Part shown: in pieces, positions 18,368-26,497 of the stretch
Layout of the letters: every line of letters starts with the position of its first letter
Position numbering within the stretch: position 1 is the first letter of the stretch
Program-made: the position numbers and the translations under genes
Notes under the pieces: model-generated
Seen by the model: only the letters and a program-made list of their open reading frames with translations
Told to the model about the DNA's origin: nothing
The model's database searches: none
Source: Verrucomicrobiales bacterium
GTDB lineage: Bacteria > Verrucomicrobiota > Verrucomicrobiia > Verrucomicrobiales > DEV007
NCBI GenBank assembly: GCA_029213025.1
Contig: JARGOZ010000037.1
Coordinates: 1-47,553 of the forward strand
Length of the DNA stretch: 47,553 bases
Reading direction: 5' to 3'

Positions 18368-19563
18368 CACTGGATTTTCCAAAGCGTGTTGTCGCTGCGA
18401 ATAAAGAGTGCGTTGTCGGAAAGAGCCGGTGTGCAGAGAATCGTTTCGCCGAGATCGATTTCGCTGACGATCCGGCCCTCCTCTGCGGTTAACTTGACGC
18501 ACTGACCGAGCCCGGCTTCATTGAACACGTAGAGATGATTTCCGGTCGCGACAGGGCTGGCACTGATCGGGCCCTTTAGACGGGCTCTCCAGTTTCTTTC
18601 CCCGCTGGAAGCATTGGCGCAGGTCAAAACCCCGGCTCCGTTGATAGTATAGATCCGGTCACCGATCAGGATCGGGCTGGCTGTTCCGGGACGCTGTCCG
18701 CCCTCGTTCCACAGTTTTTCGACTTCTCCACCGTCAGTCGGGGCTTTCACCGCGGTGAGCCCGTTTGAAGGAATGTAGATCGTATCTCCGGAGGCGACAC
18801 TGGAAGGAATGGTAGCGGCGCCAAACTTGTATTCGAAAACCGGGGAGCCGGTCGCGGGTTGCACCCCGAGGAGCCCTTTGCTGGATTGCAGTGCGGCAAT
18901 GGCTGTGTCGTCGATTAGTAGAGCAATGGGCGAAGTCCAGTTGGCAGCTTTGGGCCGGTCAATCTTCCAGCGGTTTAAGCCGGTTTCGGTATCAATTCCC
19001 GCTGCGAAAGATTCGGAGTCATTTTCGATTTGCAGCACCAGAGTTCCATCCACAACTACCGGAGAGGACGACATTCCCAGGCTGTTCGATGCGTTGGGAT
19101 AGTCAAGAGTCAGGCCTCTCATCCACTTGATATTTCCATCGAGATCGACGGCGATCAAATCATTGGATGAAAACAGGGCGAAAATCGATTTTCCGTCGCT
19201 GGCCGGGGAGGGGGCGGCAACGCAGGTCTTTTTGTGGCACATAGTTCGCCCAGTGGCGAGGAACGTTCTTTCCCACAGCTTCGCTCCATCTTTCGACGAG
19301 AAACAAAGTATATGTAGTTCTTTTTGCTCAGGCCCGCTGGCTGCAGTAAGAAAAACCCGGTCGCCGGCGACTAACGGGGTGCTGAGCCCTCTGCCGGGAA
19401 GGGGAACTTTCCATGCTACAGAATCTGCAGAGAGTTGTTTGGTGAGTCCCTCACAATTAGAGCTTATTCCGCTGCCTGAGGGGCCCCGGAAATTCAACCA
19501 GTCGGCAAACGATATGCTGGTTGATAGTAGGGTGAGACATAGAGAAAGTGTATAAAGTTTCAT
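18367..19563 (-). CDS. Exported PQQ-type beta-propeller protein
   Basis: Signal peptide 1-20 (CLTLLSTSISFA), then WLNFRGPSGSGIS, the hallmark start of PVC-type PQQ-repeat proteins (WPQFRGP motif). The rest carries repeated blades such as STPLVAGDRVFLTA, SSPVVVDGTLVL, TASPILIGDRIYTI and ASPVATGNHLYVF. Such proteins probably bind or scaffold rather than catalyse; no quinoprotein dehydrogenase active-site motif is evident. At 398 residues the length is normal. It sits 12 bp after the HEAT-like gene and shares a TGATG junction with the ABA4-like gene. Confidence 0.92.
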   Translation of the reverse strand: MKLYTLSLCLTLLSTSISFADWLNFRGPSGSGISSNCEGLTKQLSADSVAWKVPLPGRGLSTPLVAGDRVFLTAASGPEQKELHILCFSSKDGAKLWERTFLATGRTMCHKKTCVAAPSPASDGKSIFALFSSNDLIAVDLDGNIKWMRGLTLDYPNASNSLGMSSSPVVVDGTLVLQIENDSESFAAGIDTETGLNRWKIDRPKAANWTSPIALLIDDTAIAALQSSKGLLGVQPATGSPVFEYKFGAATIPSSVASGDTIYIPSNGLTAVKAPTDGGEVEKLWNEGGQRPGTASPILIGDRIYTINGAGVLTCANASSGERNWRARLKGPISASPVATGNHLYVFNEAGLGQCVKLTAEEGRIVSEIDLGETILCTPALSDNALFIRSDNTLWKIQ

Positions 19564-19575
19564 CAGTAGAGAAAA

Positions 19576-20760
19576 TTACGGTTTGGCCGGGCGGCGGCGT
19601 TCCACCTGTTCTTTCTGCGGTGTCGGCTTGCGGGTGGTTGACAGGATGGCGGTTCCGGTTTCGTCGCAGACACGGATTTGAAATTGCCATTCTTTGGTCC
19701 AGTCGTGTTCCTGCTCATCCTGACACGCTTTCACCAGTATGGTGTTCTTTCCTTTTTTGAGTTGAACCGGTAGTTGGTATTGATCGATTCGCATCCCCCG
19801 GTGGTATTCATCTCTACCGAAGACGAAGTCGCCGTTCAGCCAGATTTTCCATGCGTTTTTGCAGCCGAGCCGAAGTTGAGCGTAGCGATCCTGGTCGGAT
19901 TCAAATTCGGTGTAGGCATATCCCACTACACCTTTCAAGGGATTGTAAGGCTGGTTGAAATCCACCATTCCGTATTCATCAGTCGTAAAATAGTTCTTCC
20001 AGGCGACTTCTTTGGTTTTGCCTTCATATACTGCGTTCAGGTCGACACCGTTCTCGGGCTCGTATATCGCATCGAAGCCCTTCCGGTCTGTGTTATCAAA
20101 CGGTCCGACCACGTGCCAGTGCATCAGGAAGCCAAAGTGCTTGGGTAGATCGAGAGTTTTGTTGGCTTTCTCCCGTAGCATCTTCGCGATCTTTTTGATC
20201 TGATCGACATCCCTTGCCGAATCGAGAGCGGTTTGCAGGGCTTCCGTTGCTTCATTGGTTTTGCCTTCGTCAAGCAAACTTTGTCCCTTCGAAATCATGA
20301 GTTGAACCGCGTCGAGACGCAGTTCCGGCGAGGGATCATTCAGAAACCGGGGCTTCAGGCCTGAGGCCTTTTCCGCATCGACAGATGCGATCAAATCGAA
20401 AGCGAGTTTCCGCGCCGGGGAAGGGTGCCTGGTATTGAGCAGAAAAGATTCTACATCACCCATGGGAAGGCTGTCCGGCGATTCCCTGGCCGTTTTGGTG
20501 AAGATGACTTCGAGAGCGGATCGAATCCAGTTTTTCGCGACTGGCCCGGAACCGTCCATACTTTCGAGTAGCGGGACGATGGCCGATGCATCCAGCTTCG
20601 AGAGCGTTTCCCATGCAGCAGCGGCAGCGGTGCTACCGGCACCTTCCGGGCCGGTTTTGCGGATGATTGCGACAGAGTCCGCCACCGGATCGGCTTTAGC
20701 GGGAACAAGTAGTGAACAGACAACCAGGCAGACAAGGGCGGAAATTTTCTTCCAATGCAT
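19576..20760 (-). CDS. Exported HEAT-repeat / PA14-like beta-domain protein
   Basis: Signal peptide 1-23 (ALVCLVVCSLLVPAKA). Residues 25-200 are HEAT-like helices (LSKLDASAIVPLLESMDGSG; HPSPARKLAFDLIASVDAEK), followed by a beta domain from about 205 (HWHVVGPFDNTDRKGFD; WKIWLNGDFVFGRDEYHRGM; LKKGKNTILVKACQDE), typical of large PVC secreted proteins that fuse HEAT with a PA14-like module. No catalytic motif is visible. First gene of a tight minus-strand run with the PQQ protein 12 bp downstream. Likely a surface binding or assembly protein. Confidence 0.82.
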   Translation of the reverse strand: MHWKKISALVCLVVCSLLVPAKADPVADSVAIIRKTGPEGAGSTAAAAAWETLSKLDASAIVPLLESMDGSGPVAKNWIRSALEVIFTKTARESPDSLPMGDVESFLLNTRHPSPARKLAFDLIASVDAEKASGLKPRFLNDPSPELRLDAVQLMISKGQSLLDEGKTNEATEALQTALDSARDVDQIKKIAKMLREKANKTLDLPKHFGFLMHWHVVGPFDNTDRKGFDAIYEPENGVDLNAVYEGKTKEVAWKNYFTTDEYGMVDFNQPYNPLKGVVGYAYTEFESDQDRYAQLRLGCKNAWKIWLNGDFVFGRDEYHRGMRIDQYQLPVQLKKGKNTILVKACQDEQEHDWTKEWQFQIRVCDETGTAILSTTRKPTPQKEQVERRRPAKP

Positions 20761-20801
20761 GCCGGGAGCCTAGTCTCGTCCTCCCGAAGAGAGCAAGCCC
20801 G

Positions 20802-21083
20802 TCATTTCGCTATCCGGTTGGTGCGGTTTGTGGTGGTCACGACCGTTCGTTTTTCAGCCGATTCCCCGCCCAGCGCCCAGATCCACGAGAGTACAACCAT
20901 GACGATATTTGTGTCGGAATACAGCATCGTCGCGATGACGGCGACGGTGAAACGCGGGGCGAACAACCAGCCCAGCCAGTAGAGGAAGCCGCTACCGAAC
21001 GAAGTGGCGAAGAGCATTGTCAACCGGGGAAAAAAGAACATGGCCACAACAAAAAGCCATGAGTGGTGGTCCCAAAAATTCAT
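20802..21083 (-). CDS. Small conserved membrane protein
   Basis: A 93-residue protein, largely hydrophobic, starting MNFWDHHSWLFVVAMFFFPR, with GWLFAPRFTVAVIA in the middle and a final segment ending WIWALGGESAEK. Three membrane spans are likely, with a polar Lys/Arg/Thr tail. The Trp/Phe/Pro-rich pattern looks like a conserved family, but I cannot name it. It is transcribed with no clear partner, 41 bp upstream of the HEAT-like gene. Confidence 0.65.
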   Translation of the reverse strand: MNFWDHHSWLFVVAMFFFPRLTMLFATSFGSGFLYWLGWLFAPRFTVAVIATMLYSDTNIVMVVLSWIWALGGESAEKRTVVTTTNRTNRIAK

Positions 21084-21321
21084 GGCCTATGTTAGGCTGA
21101 TGTTGCCGCAGTGCCCACTGTAATCCGGGTGAAAATTTGGAAAGCGGCGATCGGAATTCCCTGCACAATAGTGGAAATCAGGAAATTCCCGGATTGGACT
21201 GGTGGATAGAAGCAACCTTTTGGTGCGCTCGGCACGGCAACTGCTGCAAGCACTATGGCAATCTATGCATAGTGCGATTCCAGCGGGGGAACACAATTGC
21301 TTATAGTCAGGTGGAAATTCC

Positions 21322-21336
21322 ATTAGAAACTCTAAT
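21322..21336. promoter_or_regulatory. Inverted repeat upstream of the ECF sigma gene (operator-like)
   Basis: ATTAGA-AAC-TCTAAT is a perfect 6-bp inverted repeat with a 3-base centre, 39 bp before the sigma gene start in an AT-rich stretch that also has TTGACC at 21348-21353. It could be a binding site for a dimeric regulator; not proven. Confidence 0.35.
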
Positions 21337-21375
21337 CAATAAAGATTTTGACCAAAATTGTTTCTAAAATAAGCT

Positions 21376-21981
21376 ATGCTCATGAAAGAGATCCTCCCGA
21401 ATGAAAGAGAACAATTTGATGAAGCTGATGCTTTAGATATCCGCGGAATCGCCAACGGGGATCGAGAGTGCTTTCAGAGATTGCATGACCGGTATGAATC
21501 TCTGCTCTATGCCACGATCTTCAAAGTGCTGAACGATCACAGCGATGCCGAGGAAGTGCTCCAGGAAGTATTCTTCTCTTTGTGGAGGAAAGCGGGGCAG
21601 TTTCTCGAAAGCCGCGGCAGGCCTGTGACCTGGCTTAATTCCATGGCGAGAAACCGTGCGATTGACCGAATCCGGATGAAACAGCGCCGGGCTAAATTGA
21701 GAGACGGTTTCCAGGAGGAACAAACGATCAATCCCACGAACAGCTGCGGAGTCAGTGGTAGCCAGGCGGCAACCAGACGGGATGCCTGTCGGGCGGTTCG
21801 CAGTGCCATTCTCGAACTGACTCCGGTCCAGAGGGAAGCGATAGAAATGGCCTACTTCGAAGGGCTTACCCAGAAGGAAATCGCTCAACTGCTCGGGGAA
21901 CCTCTTGGAACTGTGAAAGCTCGCATCCGTAGAGGTTTGGCGAAGTTAAAAGACACGGTAGACGGTGATCAGGATTTGTGA
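21376..21981 (+). CDS. ECF-type RNA polymerase sigma factor
   Basis: A 201-residue extracytoplasmic-function sigma factor. Region 2 is LLYATIFKVL-DAEEVLQEVFFSLWRKAGQF and the WLNSMARNRAIDRIRM segment; region 4 (about 148-195) has LTPVQREAIEMAYFEG, TQKEIAQLLGEPLGTVKARI (helix-turn-helix) and RRGLAKLK. The start is Met1 (21376) or Met3 (21382). The gene after it encodes an FHA protein 50 bp away, with no zinc-finger or FecR-type anti-sigma, so control may be by phosphorylation or protein contact. It shows no membrane partner. Confidence 0.93.
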   Translation: MLMKEILPNEREQFDEADALDIRGIANGDRECFQRLHDRYESLLYATIFKVLNDHSDAEEVLQEVFFSLWRKAGQFLESRGRPVTWLNSMARNRAIDRIRMKQRRAKLRDGFQEEQTINPTNSCGVSGSQAATRRDACRAVRSAILELTPVQREAIEMAYFEGLTQKEIAQLLGEPLGTVKARIRRGLAKLKDTVDGDQDL

Positions 21982-22030
21982 TACTTATAAAAAATATAGA
22001 TAATCATACGTTTCCGGATTATCTTTCGAA

Positions 22031-22654
22031 GTGAACACTTCGGATTCGACAGTAGGTAAAACATCTCATCTCATTATCTGTGGCGGACAAAAGCCGGTGC
22101 ATTTTTCATTGAGTGATCCCTGTGTCAGCCTTGGAAGGACAGGGAAGAACCAGATCCAGATTCATCGGGCCAGTGTCTCTTCGGAGCACCTCGAATTTCG
22201 CCGGATGGACGGGGGCAACTATCAGATCGTTGACCTCGATTCCCGGAACGGCACGACGGTGAACGGGATTTCCATCGGCACCTGCGAGTTGTGTGACGGA
22301 GACCGGATCGTAGTGGGGCGACGGATCACGATTCATTACCTCCAGTTGGCGACCGGAGAGGTTCCTGTCGATCCGCCTGCATTGACTGATAGATCATTAC
22401 GGGAATTTCATTCCTTTCATGAGAAGCTTGATTTTCTCGCTGATCAGGAGCGTTTGCTACAACGGAGGCTACACCGTAAGACCTTGCATTATGAAGAATT
22501 GCTCCGATTAATCGTCGAGCTGAAACAGGATCCGGAAAAGGTGTTTCGGAAGATCTACGGGGAAGAGGAAGTTCACTTTCCGGTTAAATTTTCTGATCGT
22601 CTGCTGACTCCGGTCCGAACCGATGAGAAAGAAGAGGTCGCTCTTTCGTCGTAG
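22031..22654 (+). CDS. FHA-domain protein
   Basis: Starts with GTG. Residues about 15-115 form a forkhead-associated domain, which binds phosphothreonine: the conserved positions are Gly-Arg (LGRTGKN), SVSSEHLEF, and DLDSRNGTTVNG (Ser-Arg-Asn-Gly). A coiled, charged helical tail follows (QERLLQRRLHRKTLHYEELL, KQDPEKVFRKIYGEEE). It lies 50 bp after the ECF sigma gene in the same orientation, and two Ser/Thr kinases are encoded 4-7 kb away. It is likely a phospho-peptide reader or scaffold for that sigma, cytoplasmic because it lacks a signal peptide. Confidence 0.9.
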   Translation: MNTSDSTVGKTSHLIICGGQKPVHFSLSDPCVSLGRTGKNQIQIHRASVSSEHLEFRRMDGGNYQIVDLDSRNGTTVNGISIGTCELCDGDRIVVGRRITIHYLQLATGEVPVDPPALTDRSLREFHSFHEKLDFLADQERLLQRRLHRKTLHYEELLRLIVELKQDPEKVFRKIYGEEEVHFPVKFSDRLLTPVRTDEKEEVALSS

Positions 22655-22703
22655 TTTTCGATAATCCCGTTTACATTCCGTCCGAATCCGCAAAGTTGCC
22701 TGC

Positions 22704-23105
22704 ATGGCGAAAGGACTCGAAAAACATAAGGAACGAATGGCGGTTTTATCGTCATTTGGCAAAGATTTGGCGCGGCGAGCCAAATCCAAATGCGAACTCT
22801 GCGAGTCTTCCGGGATTAAACTCGTCCCGCACGAGGTTGAGCCTGTGCCTGCCGAACCGCAGTTTGAGAACTGCATCATGATTTGCGAAAGTTGTGATGA
22901 ACAGATTAAAAATCCGCGGAAATTCCGTCCCGGCGAGCATTGGAGGTGCCTTGCTGAGACGGTGTGGAGCGAAGAACCGGCTGTGCAGGTCATGGCGGTG
23001 CGCATGCTGAAGCGCCAGGCAAACGACCAGGCTTGGGCGAGAGAAACCCTCGACGGACTTTTTCTTGACGAAGAGATCGAGGAGTGGGTAACAAAAGCGG
23101 ACTAA
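22704..23105 (+). CDS. PhnA-type zinc-ribbon protein (N-terminal domain only)
   Basis: Zinc ribbon with CELCESSG (Cys30/Cys33) and CIMICESC (about 57-64), preceded by a basic helix (RMAVLSSFGKDLARRAKSK) and followed by HWRCLAETVWSE and WARETLDGLF, matching the N-terminal part of PhnA. The C-terminal PhnA domain with its GD/KD strands is missing, so the 133-residue protein is half the usual length. Despite the name, PhnA is not needed for phosphonate use and its role is unknown. It is 49 bp after the FHA gene. Confidence 0.8.
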   Translation: MAKGLEKHKERMAVLSSFGKDLARRAKSKCELCESSGIKLVPHEVEPVPAEPQFENCIMICESCDEQIKNPRKFRPGEHWRCLAETVWSEEPAVQVMAVRMLKRQANDQAWARETLDGLFLDEEIEEWVTKAD

Positions 23106-23135
23106 ACTGTTATACCCCGTGAAGATCGATTTTTC

Positions 23136-23732
23136 ATGAAGCCTCTTTTTATTTTTATTGTTTTGTTTTCCGTTCCAGCTCTCGCTGTTGACTACAAAAA
23201 AGATGTGCTGCCCATCATGAAACAGCACTGTTTCGACTGCCACGCCGGCGGCAAAGCCAAGGGCAATCTGGATCTCGAAAACCTCGACGAAATGCGAGAC
23301 TACCAGGTGGGAAAATTTAATATCATTCGTCCCGGGAACCCCGAAGAGAGCAGTTTTCTGGAAAAAATGCATCTGCCCGAAAGCGATCGGGATTTTATGC
23401 CGCGCAAGGGCTCGAAACTGCCGGACCGGGAACTCGAAACTATCGCCAAATGGATTAAAGAAGGCGCCGTCATCGATGCCGCCAATCCGGCCGAAAAAGA
23501 GCAGGAATGGGTCAAAAATGGCGGATCGGAAACCGGGGCTGCCATGGCCGTTCCTAACCGGGAATTTCACCAGTGGACCAGCAGTGACGGCAAAATGATC
23601 GAAGCCCGTTTTCTTGGGCTTCAGGGCGAAGCTGCCAAACTGCTCATGAAAAACGGCAAGTCCTACACCGTTCTGTTCAGTCGACTGTCTGCGGAGAGCG
23701 TTGCTCAGGCAAAAAAAATGGCAGGTCAATAG
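23136..23732 (+). CDS. Exported PSCyt1 cytochrome with SHD1 domain
   Basis: Signal peptide 1-17 (FIFIVLFSVPALA). A planctomycete-type cytochrome domain with haem site Cys32-Phe-Asp-Cys35-His36 continues to about residue 110 (FMPRKGSKLPDRELETIAKWIKEGAVID). The C-terminal 55 residues (HQWTSSDGKMIEARFLGLQG, SYTVLFSRLSAESV) match SHD1, the SLA1 homology domain that in PVC bacteria is often linked to secreted degradative proteins. It is small and could donate or hold electrons for a partner. It lies 16 bp before the PhoD gene, whose product is also exported. Confidence 0.88.
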   Translation: MKPLFIFIVLFSVPALAVDYKKDVLPIMKQHCFDCHAGGKAKGNLDLENLDEMRDYQVGKFNIIRPGNPEESSFLEKMHLPESDRDFMPRKGSKLPDRELETIAKWIKEGAVIDAANPAEKEQEWVKNGGSETGAAMAVPNREFHQWTSSDGKMIEARFLGLQGEAAKLLMKNGKSYTVLFSRLSAESVAQAKKMAGQ

Positions 23733-23748
23733 CCGCACCCTTTTATCT

Positions 23749-25212
23749 ATGAGAATTCTCTGCATTTTCCTTTTTTTCCTGACCAATGCCTCCTGTCAAC
23801 CGTCCGGAGGTCCGCATCAGGCATGCGGGTGCAAAATCGGCGAAGTAAGTGAAGCTTCGGCAATCATCTGGACGCGCCTCACCAAAAATTCGTCCGCCAA
23901 CCCGGCGGGCGCGCCCTGGTTTGAGGTCGAGTACAAAGGACAGGGGTTCCAACCGGCTTCTGAAAAGAAAAATAACCGGCGACCCGTTCTGGGAGTTCGG
24001 TATGAAGAACCGGCCGCTTCCGCCGCAGATATCCGCTGGGCGGTTCCCGGTGCTCCGGGAGCGACGCGAATCCAGTATCGACCGGAGGGAGCAAAAGAGT
24101 GGATTTTCACCGAATGGCAAAAGGTTGATCCGGAGCAGGATTTTACGAGGCAGCATGTGCTCAACTATTTGGAGCCCGGTTCGCTCTATCAGTTTGTGGT
24201 CGAATCCCGAAATCCCGAAGGCGGCAAGGGAGTCTCCATCAAGGGAAGTTTCCGCACCGCTCCGGAAGAAACCGATGCGACCGCCGAAGTTGAATTCGCG
24301 GTATCCACCGGCCAGGCCTTCCGGGACCGCGACAATGACAAAGGTTTCAATATCTATCCCGCTATGATTCGCCAGCATCCGAATCTCGATTTTTTTGTTC
24401 ACACCGGGGATATTGTTTACTACGACCGTCTCGCCAAAACACCGGATCTGGCGCACTACCACTGGCAGCGAACCTATTCTTTACCTACCAATGTAAAATT
24501 TCATAATCAGGTTTCCAGTTACTTTATCAAAGACGATCACGATGCGTGGACGAATGACTGCTGGCCGACTATGAAGTCTCCGGACATGGGAACCTTTACT
24601 TTCGAAAAGGGGCTCGACATCTTTGTTCAACAGGTTCCGATGCACGGGCGTTCTACTTACCGGACCCAGCGGTGGGGGAAACATGTTCAGATCTGGTTGG
24701 TGGAAGGGCGTGATTTTCGCAGTGCCAATACGGATCCCGACGGTCCGGAAAAGACTATATGGGGAGAGGAACAAAAAGCCTGGTTTAAAGAAACCTTCGC
24801 CGCGAGTGATGCGACTTTCCGGATACTCATCAGCCCGACTCCTGTAGTTGGACCCGATCGCGACAAAGGCAAAAACGACAACCATTCCAATCAAGTATTC
24901 AGTCACGAAGGTAATGAAATCCGCGACTTTCTCGCTACACAAAACAATGCCTACATTATCTGTGGAGACCGGCACTGGCAGTATCATTCTGTAGATCCGC
25001 GGACCAAGCTAAATGAATTTTCCTGTGGCCCGGCCAGCAATGCGCATGCCGGTGGTTGGAAGCAGGAAGACTATCGGGAAGATATTCACCGGTTTCTCCG
25101 GGTTGACGGCGGTTATCTGTCCGTTCTCTCGAAAGGCGAAGAACTGATTTTTCGTCACCATTCCGACGCGGGTGAAGTGGTAAACGAAGCCGTTTTCCAG
25201 GCTTCGAAATAG
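23749..25212 (+). CDS. PhoD-like secreted metallophosphodiesterase (probable lipoprotein)
   Basis: Start set at the ATG at 23749; a TTG start at 23701 would overlap the upstream gene. The N-terminus has a lipobox (FFLTNASC). A Fn3/PhoD N-terminal beta domain spans about 20-170. The metallophosphatase domain has VHTGDIVYYDR, SYFIKDDHDAWTND and CGDRHWQYHS, supplying the Asp/His ligands of PhoD-type enzymes, which hydrolyse phosphodiesters and monoesters outside the cell. The length (487 aa) is typical. It follows the PSCyt1-SHD1 gene by 16 bp. The repeat array begins 6 bp after the stop. Confidence 0.9.
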   Translation: MRILCIFLFFLTNASCQPSGGPHQACGCKIGEVSEASAIIWTRLTKNSSANPAGAPWFEVEYKGQGFQPASEKKNNRRPVLGVRYEEPAASAADIRWAVPGAPGATRIQYRPEGAKEWIFTEWQKVDPEQDFTRQHVLNYLEPGSLYQFVVESRNPEGGKGVSIKGSFRTAPEETDATAEVEFAVSTGQAFRDRDNDKGFNIYPAMIRQHPNLDFFVHTGDIVYYDRLAKTPDLAHYHWQRTYSLPTNVKFHNQVSSYFIKDDHDAWTNDCWPTMKSPDMGTFTFEKGLDIFVQQVPMHGRSTYRTQRWGKHVQIWLVEGRDFRSANTDPDGPEKTIWGEEQKAWFKETFAASDATFRILISPTPVVGPDRDKGKNDNHSNQVFSHEGNEIRDFLATQNNAYIICGDRHWQYHSVDPRTKLNEFSCGPASNAHAGGWKQEDYREDIHRFLRVDGGYLSVLSKGEELIFRHHSDAGEVVNEAVFQASK

Positions 25213-25217
25213 GACCT

Positions 25218-25274
25218 GACAGGGTACAGTCAGTCATTCAACAGGGTACAATCCGAGGCCTAACAGGGTACGAT
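25218..25274 (+). repeat. Dispersed 22-bp-periodic repeat, locus 3 (3 copies)
   Basis: Copies at 25218 (GACAGGGTACAGT), 25240 (AACAGGGTACAAT) and 25262 (AACAGGGTACGAT), each 22 bp from the next, with spacers cagtcattc and ccgaggcct. This is the only locus that lies wholly outside genes, just after the PhoD stop. Confidence 0.92.
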
Positions 25275-25322
25275 TGTGTCGTCCGGTATTTCATATTGTG
25301 AAAAATGGTTTGTGTTTTGTTA

Positions 25323-25358
25323 AAATTCGATTTTAATTTTATTAAATTCGATTTTAAT
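25323..25358. promoter_or_regulatory. Perfect 15-bp direct repeat at the DUF2089 start codon
   Basis: AAATTCGATTTTAAT occurs at 25323-25337 and 25344-25358, 21 bp apart, and the second copy ends one base before the ATG. No Shine-Dalgarno site fits in this space. Two turns of DNA apart, next to a helix-turn-helix regulator gene, it looks like an autoregulatory operator. Confidence 0.5.
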
Positions 25359-25359
25359 A

Positions 25360-25671
25360 ATGTCAAAAAAGGAGCCGCAAAACTGGCTGGAATGCCTCAA
25401 TGATGAAGATGTCGCTTTCATTAGACGGTTTCTTCTCGCATCCGGTTCTCTCAAGGATCTTGCGAAAGCATATGGAATTACCTACCCGACCATTCGGGTG
25501 CGCCTGAACCGGTTGATTGAAAAGATCAGAATCTACGATTCAGCTGACGAACGATCCGCTTTTGAGATGACGGTTCGTGCGCTTTTTGCCGACGGAAAAA
25601 TCGATGCGGAAACTCTGAAAACACTGCTTCAAGCTCATGAAACCGAACTCGAAAATAACCATGAAAAATAG
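25360..25671 (+). CDS. DUF2089 helix-turn-helix regulator
   Basis: A 103-residue protein. LASGSLKDLAKAYGITYPTIRVRLNRLI (about 26-55) is a helix-turn-helix with the wording typical of DUF2089, a sigma-region-4-like DNA-binding domain. The remaining helical part is acidic (ADERSAFEMTVRALF). No sensor domain. It overlaps the start of the following membrane gene, which therefore may be its target or partner. The direct repeat just upstream may be its own operator. Confidence 0.82.
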   Translation: MSKKEPQNWLECLNDEDVAFIRRFLLASGSLKDLAKAYGITYPTIRVRLNRLIEKIRIYDSADERSAFEMTVRALFADGKIDAETLKTLLQAHETELENNHEK

Positions 25672-26494
25672 CCTCATTTCTCTGTGTGTAATTTGGCTGT
25701 CCGGCTCTGTTACTACATCATTGGCAGACGATGACCCGATCCAAAAGATTGGTTGGAAAAAGATAGAAGGCATCGCTGCGCTGGACCCGGTAAAATCTGA
25801 AACGGGCTCCCCTAAACCTATATCCCTGCTACAAATAAAAGATCCACCGATCAAGGAACGGAATCATGCTGTCGGCGGTGAAATTCGTTACAGTGGAGTC
25901 TCCGGAACCGGATTTGTGGAAATGTGGACAGTCTATGAAGGGGGAGGCAGGTATTTTTCCCGAACCCTCGGGAATTTCGGGCCGATGGCGAAACTGGCGG
26001 GCAGCTCGGAGTGGCGTCCGTTCCTGCTGCCGTTTTTCGGCGACGGAAAACAATTACCTATACAACTTGAAATAAATCTGATTCTTCCCGGCGGTGGTGA
26101 GGTCGAATTCCGAAACGTAGGCTTGTATCAATTACCTGGTGACCGGTTGCATACAGGTGCCGACCGCAGTGGTTGGTGGAGCGACACTTTCGCGGCGAAG
26201 CTGGGCGCTGTCGGTGGTTCGGCGTGCGGTGTGTGGGGCGCATTCTGCGGCATCCTCTGCGGACTTGGGAAAGGCCGCCTTTTCGTAACGAGCACGATGA
26301 TCATCGCGGCAGTAGCAGGGGTAATAAGCGGGGTTTTCGGCGTGGTGGCATTGGTAATCAACCAACCTTACGCGGTATGGTATCCACTCGTGATTTTCGC
26401 TGTGATCTTCCTACCTGTCGGAATCGGCGGCTATATAACTGCGAGGAAAATTTATCTGGCTCGTGAGCTGCGTGCGATTTCCGCGGCGGGATAG
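25661..26494 (+). CDS. Membrane protein with exported N-terminal domain, coupled to DUF2089
   Basis: The start at 25661 (MKNSLISLC) gives a signal peptide of about 22 residues (SGSVTTSLA), with the ORF overlapping DUF2089 by 11 bp. Residues 25-175 are a beta-rich extracellular or periplasmic domain. From about 190 it has three or four membrane segments (VGGSACGVWGAFCGILCG; MIIAAVAGVISGVFGVVALV; PLVIFAVIFLPVGIGGYI). I recognise no family. It is a candidate sensor or target controlled by the DUF2089 protein, and its coupling suggests so. Confidence 0.75.
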   Translation: MKNSLISLCVIWLSGSVTTSLADDDPIQKIGWKKIEGIAALDPVKSETGSPKPISLLQIKDPPIKERNHAVGGEIRYSGVSGTGFVEMWTVYEGGGRYFSRTLGNFGPMAKLAGSSEWRPFLLPFFGDGKQLPIQLEINLILPGGGEVEFRNVGLYQLPGDRLHTGADRSGWWSDTFAAKLGAVGGSACGVWGAFCGILCGLGKGRLFVTSTMIIAAVAGVISGVFGVVALVINQPYAVWYPLVIFAVIFLPVGIGGYITARKIYLARELRAISAAG

Positions 26495-26497
26495 AGA

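Noticed and set aside
21137..21367. A 76-codon plus-strand frame before the sigma gene, cysteine-rich
   Set aside because: It starts with no ribosome site, shows no homology and lies in the promoter region of the sigma gene.
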